Below, in pieces: positions 43,191-51,817 of a stretch of 64,000 nucleotides of DNA; within the stretch, counting starts at the first letter, position 1; each line of letters opens with the position of its first letter. Where the stretch lies: the NCBI GenBank assembly GCA_035301265.1, contig DATGUP010000008.1, positions 1 to 64,000 on the forward strand. The letters run 5' to 3'. The stretch comes from DATGUP01 sp035301265 (GTDB lineage Bacteria > Bacillota > Bacilli > Bacillales > Amphibacillaceae). Under the pieces are notes generated by a model. That model did no database searches. It was not told the origin of the DNA and saw nothing but the letters and a program-made list of their open reading frames with translations. The position numbers and the translations under genes are program-made.

Positions 43191-43544
43191 ATGCGCTATG
43201 CCATCGGAGTCGATATCGGAGGGACGAAGGTAGCGACTGCTATCGTCAATCAAAAAGGAGAGATCGTGAAACAAGCGAAAATAGCTACGGATTTATCAGT
43301 TCCTCCCGAAGAAATGGTCGCGCGAATCAATGAACAGATTGATGATCTCATCCATATAGCAAATCTTTCCAGCCTTGATATCAGCGGAATTGGCATCGGC
43401 TCGCCGCTGTTTACATCCGTACAAGCATACATCAATCAGTTTGCCTTAAATCTGGCAGGATGCAAGACAAAAGTCGTTTCCGCTTCATTAGATCAAGATG
43501 CAGGTGTCATCGGAGCAGCAACGCTCTGTTTCACTGATTCTTAG
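43191..43544 (+). pseudogene. ROK kinase gene with a large in-frame internal deletion
   Basis: The frame begins as a normal ROK kinase, MRYAIGVDIGGTKVATAIV through LDISGIGIGSP. It then passes directly to LFTSVQAYINQFALNLAGCKTKVVSASLDQDAGVIGAATL, the C-terminal helix and strand of the fold. About 170-180 residues are missing, including the catalytic ENDAN block, the second glycine loop and the zinc motif. AAAGGAG precedes ATG 43191, and the frame is still open for 117 codons. It cannot be an active kinase; it is a deletion relic, although a short protein might still be made. Confidence 0.85.
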
Positions 43545-43669
43545 AAACTGGTAAAGTTGTAATCGAAGGTGGAAAAATTTAGCATGTATACAACACAGCT
43601 AGACAAAGCGAGCGTATGGCTGCTTACACTCGAATGTTTATGGTTTAAAATAGTATAGGAGTGACCAAA

Positions 43670-45025
43670 ATGACGAAACAACAACATATTATTCCCGACG
43701 GATTTTTATGGGGTGGTGCCGCGACTTCGTTTCAGACAGAAGGAGCTTGGAATGAAGGAGGAAAAGGTCCTTCGATCGTTGATGCTCGGCCGATACCGGA
43801 AGGCCATTCGGATTGGAAAGTGGCGGTAGATTTTTATCATCGTTATAAGGAAGATATTGCGTTGTTTAAAGAGGTCGGCTTTAACGCATATCGGACGAGT
43901 ATTTCGTGGTCAAGAATTTTTCCCAATGGGGAAGGAGAGCCGAACGAGGAAGGATTAGCATTTTATGATCGCGTGTTCGATGAGATGATTGCCCATGGTA
44001 TACAACCTGTCATCACGCTTTATCATTTCGACTTACCTCTAGCTTTAGCGGAAAAATACAACGGGTTTGCTTCTAGAAAAGTCGTCGATCTGTTTGAAAA
44101 ATACGCCAGAACCGTTTTTGCACGGTACAAAGATAAAGTGAAGTATTGGCTTACCTTTAATGAGCAAAATTTAGTTTTAACAAATCCTGAGCTGTGGGGG
44201 GTGATGGAAGGTGCGGATTCAAAGGCTTTGTTATATCAAGTCTGCCACAATGCCTTTGTCGCCCATGCTAAAGCGGTAAAAGCGCTGCATGAAATCATCC
44301 CTGATGGAAAGATGGCAGGTATGATTACATCGTTTCTCGCCTATCCGCTTACACCAAAGCCTGAAGATGTTTTAGCAAGCTATCGTGTGAACACATGGTT
44401 GAATAACTTTTTCTTTGATGTATTTGCAAAAGGAGCGTATCCGACATACGCCACGAGCGATTGGGAGAAAAAAGGCGTGATGCCGACGTTTGCAGAAGGC
44501 GATTTGCAATTACTAAAGGAAAATACGGTCGATTATTTATCGTTGAGTTACTATCGTAGCCATACGGTTAAAGCTGATGATTCTGAGTCACTTGGCGCCC
44601 AATTTGTGGACAATCCGTATTTGGAAACAACCGAGTGGGGCTGGACGATTGACCCGATCGGTTTTCGACTCGCATTAAAAGATATTTATTCCCGTTACCA
44701 ATTGCCGATCTTTGTTACGGAAAATGGCATCGGGGTTCGAGAAGAGTTGAATGAAAACAACACTGTCGAAGACGATTACCGCATTGATTATTTGCGCGAT
44801 CACATCAAACAAATGAAACGAGCGATGGAAGAAGGAGTCGATATATTCGGTTACTTGATGTGGGGTTCTACGGATATTTTAAGTTCACAAGGGCAAATGT
44901 CCAAACGGTATGGTTTGATTTATGTTAATCGGGATGAAACGGATCTCAAGGATTTAAAACGATACAAGAAAAAAAGTTTTGACTGGTTCAAACGCGTGAT
45001 CGCAACAAACGGTAGAGAACTTTAA
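43670..45025 (+). CDS. GH1 6-phospho-beta-glucosidase
   Basis: A 451-residue GH1 enzyme with acid/base Glu165 (TFNEQN) and nucleophile Glu351 (TENGIG). Its C-terminal segment DILSSQGQMSKRYGLIYV retains the classic phosphate-site pattern S...K-R-Y of BglA/BglH enzymes, unlike the other two GH1 proteins here. It should hydrolyse 6-phospho-beta-glucosides made by the PTS. GTG 43661 is in frame but lies within AGGAGTG, so ATG 43670 is used. It follows the ROK relic and ends in a strong hairpin that probably closes the PTS operon. Confidence 0.92.
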   Translation: MTKQQHIIPDGFLWGGAATSFQTEGAWNEGGKGPSIVDARPIPEGHSDWKVAVDFYHRYKEDIALFKEVGFNAYRTSISWSRIFPNGEGEPNEEGLAFYDRVFDEMIAHGIQPVITLYHFDLPLALAEKYNGFASRKVVDLFEKYARTVFARYKDKVKYWLTFNEQNLVLTNPELWGVMEGADSKALLYQVCHNAFVAHAKAVKALHEIIPDGKMAGMITSFLAYPLTPKPEDVLASYRVNTWLNNFFFDVFAKGAYPTYATSDWEKKGVMPTFAEGDLQLLKENTVDYLSLSYYRSHTVKADDSESLGAQFVDNPYLETTEWGWTIDPIGFRLALKDIYSRYQLPIFVTENGIGVREELNENNTVEDDYRIDYLRDHIKQMKRAMEEGVDIFGYLMWGSTDILSSQGQMSKRYGLIYVNRDETDLKDLKRYKKKSFDWFKRVIATNGREL

Positions 45026-45060
45026 TCATCACACGGGTGATATGTCACAGTATGAAAAAA

Positions 45061-45120
45061 GTGGGAACCCCCCTTACAATGGAGCTGTTTATGCGGGGAG
45101 ATTCCCACCCTTTTTCTTTT
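45061..45120 (+). terminator. Intrinsic terminator of the beta-glucoside operon
   Basis: GTGGGAACCCC pairs with GGGG-aga-TTCCCAC (bulged), and CCTTTTTCTTTT follows. It lies about 35 nt after the GH1 stop codon. Confidence 0.75.
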
Positions 45121-45201
45121 GTGATGATTGATATATTTTATAGAATGTTAGATACTCTTTATGGGACGATGAGAAAGTGTGATGAGACTGGAGGAACGAT
45201 T

Positions 45202-46014
45202 TTGTACAAATTAGTTGCAATCGATATTGATGGCACATTGATTAATGACCGTGCCGAAATGACAAAAGACGTGCATACGGCTATTCAAGCCGCAATCGAC
45301 AAAGGCGTGAAAATTGTCCTTTGTACAGGAAGGCCCATTGGCGGCCTCGTCTCGTTTGTTAACGAATTAAATTTAACGCAAGACGATGATTATATCATCG
45401 CATTCAACGGTGCACTCACCCAAAATAATCGCACCGGAGATGTCATGACTGCGAATTTATTAACTTACCAAGATTTGACGTCTCTATATGAATTAAGTCA
45501 AAAAGTAAACACGTCAATGCATTTTTTTGATAGCGATAATGTGTATACGCCGAATAAACAGATTAATAGATACACTATTTATGAAGCCTATGCGAATCAT
45601 GTCCCACTTTATTATCAAACGATCGATGAAACACCAACGGATATCCGCATTCCGAAAGTCATGTTCGTCGGCGATGAAAAACAGCTCAATCAAAGCATCG
45701 ATATGATTCCCGAGGCCTTTAAAGAAAGATATACAATGGTTAAAAGCGCGCCATATTTTTTAGAAATTTTTCATCCAACTGTGAGCAAGGGCCATGCAGT
45801 AAAACAACTGGCTAACAAACTATCCATTCATAAGGAAGACATCGTTTGCATCGGGGATGGTGGAAACGATTTGAGCATGATTACGTATGCAGGTTGCGGT
45901 GTAGCTATGGCGAATGCCGATCCAGCTGTCAAAGAAGCGGCTGATTTTCACACGTTATCGAACAACGACAACGGGGTTGCTTATGCGTTAGAGAAACTGA
46001 TATTGACTGAATAA
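45202..46014 (+). CDS. Cof-type HAD-IIB sugar phosphatase
   Basis: A 270-residue cytoplasmic HAD hydrolase. Motif I is VAIDIDGTLIND, motif II LCTGRP, the Lys is near VSKGHAVKQLANKL, and motif IV is CIGDGGNDLSMI. Cof/YidA-type enzymes dephosphorylate sugar phosphates and flavin nucleotides. The frame is open from 45037 through the terminator, but GGAGG (45190-45194) sits 7 nt before TTG 45202, which also matches the family N-terminus. It probably recycles excess hexose phosphate from the adjacent PTS operon (inference). Confidence 0.88.
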   Translation: MYKLVAIDIDGTLINDRAEMTKDVHTAIQAAIDKGVKIVLCTGRPIGGLVSFVNELNLTQDDDYIIAFNGALTQNNRTGDVMTANLLTYQDLTSLYELSQKVNTSMHFFDSDNVYTPNKQINRYTIYEAYANHVPLYYQTIDETPTDIRIPKVMFVGDEKQLNQSIDMIPEAFKERYTMVKSAPYFLEIFHPTVSKGHAVKQLANKLSIHKEDIVCIGDGGNDLSMITYAGCGVAMANADPAVKEAADFHTLSNNDNGVAYALEKLILTE

Positions 46015-46024
46015 AACTTTCGAT

Positions 46025-46062
46025 AAGCGGTCGGTTTCCAAGAAAACGCCCTCCGACCGCTT
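46025..46062 (+). terminator. Hairpin after the HAD phosphatase gene
   Basis: AAGCGGTCGG (46025-46034) pairs perfectly with CCGACCGCTT (46053-46062). It begins a few bases after the stop. No long T run follows. Confidence 0.6.
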
Positions 46063-46089
46063 ACAAATTTGCACAACTTCGCGTAGAAC

Positions 46090-46118
46090 TTTACATCGAT
46101 ATTCGATCGTTCTATACT
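46090..46118 (+). promoter_or_regulatory. Sigma-A promoter of the nucleoside-operon GntR gene
   Basis: TTTACA (46090-46095) and TATACT (46113-46118) are separated by exactly 17 bp. The expected start is near 46125. Confidence 0.7.
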
Positions 46119-46137
46119 TGAAATACTCAACTACAAA

Positions 46138-46151
46138 TGAAATCGATTGCA
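46138..46151. promoter_or_regulatory. cre-like site downstream of the GntR promoter
   Basis: TGAAATCGATTGCA matches the cre consensus at 13 of 14 positions and lies about 13-26 bp after the predicted start, a roadblock position for CcpA. Confidence 0.65.
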
Positions 46152-46300
46152 AAAATGGATAGAGGAAATTGATAGATAGAGGGGGAGATATTTTGTTAAT
46201 ATGTTACTACGCATATTTTCACATAGGTATCGTTATAGACATGTATGTTATTTAAAACGATCAATCCGAGCTAGAGTATTAAAAACAAAGGAGCATGTTT

Positions 46301-47020
46301 ATGAACCATTTGCAAACACCGCGTTATCTCATCGTTATTGAGCAAATCAAAAACAGGATCCGGGAAGGAAAACTCGTGCCAGGTGAACAACTCCCTTCGG
46401 AAGTAGATTTTGCAAAAGAATTGGGTGTTTCGAGAAACACACTCCGCGAAGCTTTACGGATTTTAGAGGAAGAAAATGTTGTAACACGTCGCCATGGGAT
46501 TGGCACGTTTGTCAATCAAAAGCCGACTTTTACAGGCGGGCTGGAGGAATTATTCAGCATTACCGATTTGATAGAAAGAGAGGGCAAAAAACCAGGAACA
46601 GAAATTTTACATACCGGTCATGCTGCTCCGCATGCGGATGATATTGAGGCACTAAAATTAGAAAACAATGAACGTGTTTTTTTAGTGAAGCGTCTCCGAA
46701 CGGCAAATGGTGTGCCATTAGTTTACTGTATTGATAAAATGCCGTTAGCATTCGTTGGGGAAGAGTACACATTAAAACAAGAATCGCTTTTTTCCTCCTT
46801 AGAAGATGCAGGAATTATAATTAGCTATGCAAAGGCAGAAATCAATACGATGAGCTATCACGAAGAAATATCGAAAATCATGAAGTGTGACCGGGAGACG
46901 CCGTTGTTAATTTTACGTCAAATTCATTATGATACCCATCACCGCCCTGTTCTTTATTCGATCAACTTTTTTAATTCGAAACAAATATCTTTTAACGTCT
47001 TGCGCAAACGCATGCTGTAA
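46301..47020 (+). CDS. GntR/HutC-family regulator of nucleoside catabolism
   Basis: A 239-residue regulator. The winged-helix domain at about residues 5-70 has LVPGEQLPSEVDFAKELGVSRNTLREALRILEEENVVTRRHGIGTFV. The UTRA effector domain at about 90-235 has ERVFLVKRLRTANGVPLVYCIDKMP and LLILRQIHYD. AAGGAG supports ATG 46301, not the ATG six bases earlier. It sits directly upstream of nupC-pdp-deoB-punA-deoC, and palindromes with a GGANNTCC core in the nupC promoter are the likely operators. The inducer is probably a nucleoside or a pentose phosphate. This replaces the DeoR found in B. subtilis. Confidence 0.88.
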   Translation: MNHLQTPRYLIVIEQIKNRIREGKLVPGEQLPSEVDFAKELGVSRNTLREALRILEEENVVTRRHGIGTFVNQKPTFTGGLEELFSITDLIEREGKKPGTEILHTGHAAPHADDIEALKLENNERVFLVKRLRTANGVPLVYCIDKMPLAFVGEEYTLKQESLFSSLEDAGIIISYAKAEINTMSYHEEISKIMKCDRETPLLILRQIHYDTHHRPVLYSINFFNSKQISFNVLRKRML

Positions 47021-47079
47021 CACCTACATCTGGAGGTCCCGGTGATCTGCTCCCTTTCTTTGACAAATTTAAAAAAATC

Positions 47080-47108
47080 TTGACAGGTTGGACCTCCTAC
47101 CTTACAAT
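47080..47108 (+). promoter_or_regulatory. Strong sigma-A promoter of the nucleoside operon
   Basis: A perfect -35 TTGACA (47080-47085), a 17-bp spacer, and a -10 TACAAT (47103-47108). The spacer is itself a palindrome, so bound repressor would exclude polymerase. Confidence 0.85.
47085..47102. promoter_or_regulatory. Candidate GntR operator in the promoter spacer
   Basis: AGGTTGGACCTCCTACCT reads as an imperfect palindrome AGGTnGGAnnTCCnACCT (14 of 18 symmetric). It shares the core GGANNTCC with 47032-47039 and 47152-47159. Confidence 0.7.
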
Positions 47109-47149
47109 AAAAGTGCAACTAAGAAAGTGCTTCCAATGGTGCAGAGTTG

Positions 47150-47161
47150 TAGGACGTCCTA
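47150..47161. promoter_or_regulatory. Second candidate GntR operator in the leader
   Basis: TAGGACGTCCTA is a perfect 12-bp palindrome, about 35-45 bp after the predicted start site. Its core GGACGTCC is 62 bp from the core in the promoter spacer, close to six helical turns. Confidence 0.65.
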
Positions 47162-47204
47162 TCACTTATAGACTATTTAATACGAAAGGTGAGAGTAACC
47201 GGGC

Positions 47205-48401
47205 ATGAATATTTTGTGGGGCATTATGGGGACTGTTGTCGTGTTGGGGATTGCGTTTTTATTTTCCAGTGAAAAGAAAGCGATTAACCCGAGAACGATC
47301 ATCGGTGGATTAGTGATTCAGATTACATTCGCCTTTATTGTGTTGAAGTGGGAAACAGGAAAAGATGCGCTGCAATGGTTTACGTTGCGCGTACAAGACG
47401 TTATCGATTTTGCCAATGAAGGGATTAGCTTCCTGTTTGGTACTTTAGCCGATGGTGATCAGTTTGGGTCTATCTTTGCTTTTCATGTGTTGCCGATCAT
47501 TATCTTTTTCTCATCGTTAATATCTGTTCTATATTATCTCGGTATTATGCAATGGTTTATCAAAATTATCGGCGGAGGTCTATCAAAGCTTTTAGGAACG
47601 AGTAAAGCCGAATCCATGTCAGCTGCAGCGAATATTTTCGTCGGTCAGACTGAGGCACCGCTTGTTGTCCGGCCATTTTTAGAAAAAATGACCCGTTCAG
47701 AGCTTTTTGCGGTTATGACAGGTGGACTGGCATCAGTCGCCGGGTCTGTTCTCGTAGGCTATGCAATGCTAGGCGTGCCGCTGGAATATTTGCTTGCGGC
47801 AAGTTTCATGGCTGCGCCGTCGGGATTGATTATGGCGAAAATTATGTTACCGGAAACGGAAAAGGATAAAATTTCCGATGACATCAAATTGGAAAAAGAT
47901 ACAGAAACAGTCAACGTGATCGATGCTGCTGCAAAAGGGGCATCAGATGGTTTAAAATTAGCCTTAAACGTCGCCGCTATGCTGTTGGCATTTATAGCGC
48001 TCATCGCTTTGATTAACGGCATTTTAGGGATATTTGGCGGGATAACGTTAGAACAAATATTAGGTTACCTATTTTCACCTATTGCTTTTGCTGTCGGTGT
48101 TCCGTGGTCAGAAGCCATTCAAGCCGGAAGTTATATCGGGCAAAAGCTAGTCGTTAATGAATTTGTTGCGTATTCAGCTTTTGCACCGGAGATCGATGCA
48201 TTAACAGGTAAAACAACAATGGTTGTTAGCTTTGCGCTATGTGGATTTGCCAACTTTAGTTCGTTAGCGATTTTATTAGGTGGTTTAGGAGGCATTGCCC
48301 CTGGACGGCGAAGCGATATTGCTGAACTTGGATTGAAAGCGATTTTAGCTGGAGCGCTCGCCTCGCTTTTAAGCGCAGCGGTTGCCGGTATGTTTTATTA
48401 A
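47205..48401 (+). CDS. nupC: Concentrative nucleoside transporter (NupC family)
   Basis: A 398-residue membrane protein of the CNT family, a proton- or sodium-coupled nucleoside importer. Family blocks are present: VLPIIIFFSSLISVLYYLGIMQW, NIFVGQTEAPLVVRPFLEKMTRSE, and the C-terminal TMVVSFALCGFANFSSLAILLGGLGGIAPGRR. GAAAGGTGAG precedes the ATG. It is the first structural gene behind the GntR-controlled promoter and supplies substrate to the phosphorylases that follow. Confidence 0.94.
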   Translation: MNILWGIMGTVVVLGIAFLFSSEKKAINPRTIIGGLVIQITFAFIVLKWETGKDALQWFTLRVQDVIDFANEGISFLFGTLADGDQFGSIFAFHVLPIIIFFSSLISVLYYLGIMQWFIKIIGGGLSKLLGTSKAESMSAAANIFVGQTEAPLVVRPFLEKMTRSELFAVMTGGLASVAGSVLVGYAMLGVPLEYLLAASFMAAPSGLIMAKIMLPETEKDKISDDIKLEKDTETVNVIDAAAKGASDGLKLALNVAAMLLAFIALIALINGILGIFGGITLEQILGYLFSPIAFAVGVPWSEAIQAGSYIGQKLVVNEFVAYSAFAPEIDALTGKTTMVVSFALCGFANFSSLAILLGGLGGIAPGRRSDIAELGLKAILAGALASLLSAAVAGMFY

Positions 48402-48448
48402 GTCGAAATTGAGACTGAACGACTTGCTTAATGGAAAGGATGATCAAG

Positions 48449-49768
48449 ATGCGAATGGTCGATATCATTGAGAAAAAACGCGATGGATATGCGCTGACAA
48501 AAGAAGAAATCGATTTTGTCATTCAAGGGTATACAAATGGGGAAATTCCAGATTATCAAATGTCCGCATTGGCGATGGCGATTTTTTTTCAAGATATGAC
48601 TCCTGATGAACGCGTTCATTTAACGATGGCTATGGTGGAATCGGGTGATAAAATTGATTTGTCTCATATCGACGGTATTAAGGTCGATAAGCATAGCACA
48701 GGAGGAGTTGGTGATACGACAACGCTCATCCTTGCTCCGCTTGTTGCAGCGGTCGGTGTTCCTGTGGCCAAAATGTCTGGACGCGGTCTCGGACATACAG
48801 GAGGGACGATCGATAAACTGGAAGCGATCGATGGATTCCAAGTGGAAATTGACAATCAGACATTTAATGAGTTAGTGAACAAAAATAAGCTTGCGGTTAT
48901 CGGTCAAAGTGAAAACTTAACGCCTGCAGACAAAAAAATTTATCAGCTGCGCGATGTAACAGCGACTGTCGATTCGATTCCATTAATTGCAAGTTCGATT
49001 ATGAGTAAGAAGATTGCTTCTGGCAGCGATGCCATTGTTCTCGATGTGAAAACAGGTTCCGGAGCATTTATGAAAGATTTAGAAAGCGCCCAAGCATTAG
49101 CTAAAGCGATGGTGCAAATTGGCAACGGAGCCGGACGAAAAGCGATGGCTGTCATATCCGATATGAATCAACCTTTAGGATTTGCTGTTGGCAATGCTCT
49201 AGAAGTTAAAGAAGCGATTGCGACATTACAAGGAAGTGGTCCTCAAGACTTAGAAGAATTATGCTTAACGCTCGGCAGTCAAATGGTTTATTTAGGCGGT
49301 AAGGCAGCCACTGTAGATGAAGCACGAGAAAAATTAATCGAGGCGATCCGTTCGGGTCAAGCGATTGAGGCATTTAAAACGTTTGTGCGAGCACAGGGTG
49401 GCGATGCGTCCTTCATCGATGATCCGGAAAAACTGCCAACAGCCTCCTATACGTTTAACGTTGAGGCGCAAAAAGATGGCTATGTTGCAGAAATTGTTGC
49501 AAACGAAATCGGCCATGCCGCCAGCATGTTAGGTGCGGGACGGTTGACAAAAGAATCGTCCATTGATTTAGCCGTAGGACTTGTTTTAAATAAAAAAGTA
49601 GGCGATAAAGTTCAAAAAGGTGATCATCTCGCGACCATTTACAGCAATAATGAACGTGTTAGCGATGTGATCGAGAAAATCAATGCATCATTTACGATTG
49701 TCAGTGAACCTGTCGAGCGCAGGCCGCTCATCCATGCTATTATTTCTGGTGATGAGAAGGAGGAATGA
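48449..49768 (+). CDS. pdp: Pyrimidine-nucleoside phosphorylase
   Basis: A 439-residue enzyme splitting uridine, thymidine and deoxyuridine with phosphate into base and (deoxy)ribose-1-phosphate. Phosphate-site motifs are KHSTGGVGDTTTL and KMSGRGLGHTGGTIDKLEA; the SSIMSKKIASGSDAIVLDVKTGSGAFM stretch and C-terminal barrel-sandwich domain are intact. The frame opens at 48431, but AAAGGA 8 nt before ATG 48449 and the family start MRMVDIIEKKRDG decide. It is followed at 3 bp by deoB. Confidence 0.95.
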   Translation: MRMVDIIEKKRDGYALTKEEIDFVIQGYTNGEIPDYQMSALAMAIFFQDMTPDERVHLTMAMVESGDKIDLSHIDGIKVDKHSTGGVGDTTTLILAPLVAAVGVPVAKMSGRGLGHTGGTIDKLEAIDGFQVEIDNQTFNELVNKNKLAVIGQSENLTPADKKIYQLRDVTATVDSIPLIASSIMSKKIASGSDAIVLDVKTGSGAFMKDLESAQALAKAMVQIGNGAGRKAMAVISDMNQPLGFAVGNALEVKEAIATLQGSGPQDLEELCLTLGSQMVYLGGKAATVDEAREKLIEAIRSGQAIEAFKTFVRAQGGDASFIDDPEKLPTASYTFNVEAQKDGYVAEIVANEIGHAASMLGAGRLTKESSIDLAVGLVLNKKVGDKVQKGDHLATIYSNNERVSDVIEKINASFTIVSEPVERRPLIHAIISGDEKEE

Positions 49769-49771
49769 TCA

Positions 49772-50965
49772 ATGGCTCAACAGTTACCATTTAAAAGAGT
49801 GTTTTTAATCGTCATGGACTCAGTCGGAATAGGTGAGGCGAAAGATGCCGAACAGTATAATGATAAAGGCGCGGATACTTTAGGCCATATTGCTGAATAC
49901 ATGGGTGGATTGAACATGCCTAATATGGAGACACTCGGTTTAGGGAATATTCGGCCATTAAAAGGAATTGATCCAGCAAAAAAACCGCTCGCCCATTATA
50001 CAAAAATGGAAGAAGCCTCAGCGAGTAAGGATACGATGACAGGGCATTGGGAAATGATGGGCCTTTACATTGACAAACCGTTTCGTACGTTTCCTGAAGG
50101 GTTTCCCGCCGATATTATTCGTCGATTAGAAGAACAAACAGGCCGTTCGGTGATCGGGAATAAGCCGGCATCTGGTACAGCCATCATTGAGGAATTAGGC
50201 GAAGAACATATGCAAACGGGCAGTTTGATTGTTTATACATCGGCTGATTCGGTTTTACAAATTGCTGCTCATGAAGACGTTGTTCCATTGGAGGAGCTTT
50301 ACCGGATTTGTCAAAGCGCACGAGAAATATTGAATGATTCGGATTATCTCGTCGGCCGCGTTATCGCTCGCCCTTTTATAGGTGAGCCGGGACATTTTGT
50401 GCGTACAGCCAATCGCCACGACTATGCTTTAAAACCATTTGGCCGAACCGTCATGAATGCGTTAAAAGATGCCGATTATGATGTCATTGCTCTAGGAAAA
50501 ATTTCCGACATTTATGTAGGCGAAGGGATCACGAAGTCGTTGCGGACGGTCTCGAACATGGATGGAATGGATAAGTTATTAGATACGCTAGATATGGAGT
50601 TTACCGGTTTGAGTTTTTTAAACTTAGTCGACTTTGATGCGAAATACGGTCACCGACGCGACCCCAAAGGTTACGGTGAGGCCTTGGAGGCATTTGACAA
50701 GCGGTTACCGGACGTATTGGAAAAATTAACAGAAGACGATTTGTTAATAATCACCGCTGATCACGGCAATGATCCGACGCATCATGGAACTGATCATACA
50801 AGAGAAGACGTTCCTTTGCTTGTTTATCATACAGGTATTGCGGAGGGGACATCGCTACCGATTCGACAAACGTTTGCTGATGTTGGCATGACGATTGCTG
50901 ATAATTTTCAAGTGGAAAGACCGGAACATGGTGAAAGTTTTTTAAACGCGATTATAGGAGGATGA
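49772..50965 (+). CDS. deoB: Phosphopentomutase
   Basis: A 397-residue alkaline-phosphatase-superfamily mutase converting (deoxy)ribose-1-phosphate to the 5-phosphate. The metal and nucleophile regions are FLIVMDSVGIGEAKDA, SKDTMTGHWEMMGL (activating Thr) and ITADHGNDPTHHGTDHTREDVPLL. AAGGAGG in the end of pdp serves its start. It is the central link between the phosphorylases and DeoC. Confidence 0.96.
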   Translation: MAQQLPFKRVFLIVMDSVGIGEAKDAEQYNDKGADTLGHIAEYMGGLNMPNMETLGLGNIRPLKGIDPAKKPLAHYTKMEEASASKDTMTGHWEMMGLYIDKPFRTFPEGFPADIIRRLEEQTGRSVIGNKPASGTAIIEELGEEHMQTGSLIVYTSADSVLQIAAHEDVVPLEELYRICQSAREILNDSDYLVGRVIARPFIGEPGHFVRTANRHDYALKPFGRTVMNALKDADYDVIALGKISDIYVGEGITKSLRTVSNMDGMDKLLDTLDMEFTGLSFLNLVDFDAKYGHRRDPKGYGEALEAFDKRLPDVLEKLTEDDLLIITADHGNDPTHHGTDHTREDVPLLVYHTGIAEGTSLPIRQTFADVGMTIADNFQVERPEHGESFLNAIIGG

Positions 50966-50967
50966 AT

Positions 50968-51786
50968 ATGCATACCATCGACAAGGCGAAACAATTGATT
51001 GAAGAAAGCATAACGGCTAAACCAAAAGTAGGTCTTATTTTAGGTTCGGGCTTAGGCGTGTTAGCAGAAGAAATTAACAATCCGACAAAAATCGCCTATC
51101 ATCAAATACCTGGCTTTCCCGTTTCGACAGTGGAAGGACATGCGGGGCAATTCGTCGCGGGTGAGTTAAAAGGGGTCCCTGTTTTAGCTATGCAAGGACG
51201 CTTTCATTATTATGAAGGGTATGCATTGGAGGACGTTACGTTACCGGTTCGGGTCATGAAAGCATTAGGGATTGAAACGCTTGTTGTCACCAATGCTGCT
51301 GGTGGCGTGAATCGTACTTTTACTCCCGGTGATTTAATGTTAATCACCGACCATATTAACAATGTAGGGGTTAATCCCCTCATTGGCCCGAATAAAAGTG
51401 AATTTGGCGTTCGTTTTCCAGATATGTCGACCGCATATACACCGCACTTACAAGAAATGGCGCGAGCCGTAGCGAAAGATTTAGGCATTCCCTTGCAAGA
51501 AGGGGTGTATGTTTGGAACAGTGGACCAAGCTATGAAACGCCCGCGGAAATACAAATGATCGATAAAATCGGCGGCGATGCAGTCGGCATGTCAACCGTG
51601 CCTGAAGTAATTGTAGCTCGTCATGCTGACATGCAAGTCGTCGGTATTTCGTGTATAACAAACATGGCTGCTGGCATACTCAATCAACCTTTATCGCACG
51701 ATGAGGTCATTGAGACGACAGAAAAAGCAAAGGCAGCTTTTCTGCGTTTAGTCAAAGGGATAGTCGAACGCTTGAAATCCGCATAA
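50968..51786 (+). CDS. punA: Purine nucleoside phosphorylase (trimeric, PunA type)
   Basis: A 272-residue trimeric purine nucleoside phosphorylase. Phosphate and base site motifs are LILGSGLGVLAEEI, VSTVEGHAGQFVAGEL, MQGRFHYYEGY, VVTNAAGGVNRTF and DAVGMSTVPEVIVARH. It is not the hexameric DeoD type. ATG 50962 overlaps the deoB stop, but GGAGG is spaced for ATG 50968, so that start is preferred. It releases purine base and ribose-1-phosphate for deoB. Confidence 0.95.
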   Translation: MHTIDKAKQLIEESITAKPKVGLILGSGLGVLAEEINNPTKIAYHQIPGFPVSTVEGHAGQFVAGELKGVPVLAMQGRFHYYEGYALEDVTLPVRVMKALGIETLVVTNAAGGVNRTFTPGDLMLITDHINNVGVNPLIGPNKSEFGVRFPDMSTAYTPHLQEMARAVAKDLGIPLQEGVYVWNSGPSYETPAEIQMIDKIGGDAVGMSTVPEVIVARHADMQVVGISCITNMAAGILNQPLSHDEVIETTEKAKAAFLRLVKGIVERLKSA

Positions 51787-51817
51787 ACAACAAACAAGGG
51801 AAAGGAAGAAGTTTTCA

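Noticed and set aside
45037..45201. Long N-terminal extension of the HAD phosphatase
   Set aside because: This stretch contains the intrinsic terminator of the preceding operon; GGAGG and TTG at 45202 match the family start.
47021..47204. Purine or other riboswitch upstream of nupC
   Set aside because: The leader holds palindromic operator-like sites within a promoter and lacks conserved riboswitch junction sequences.
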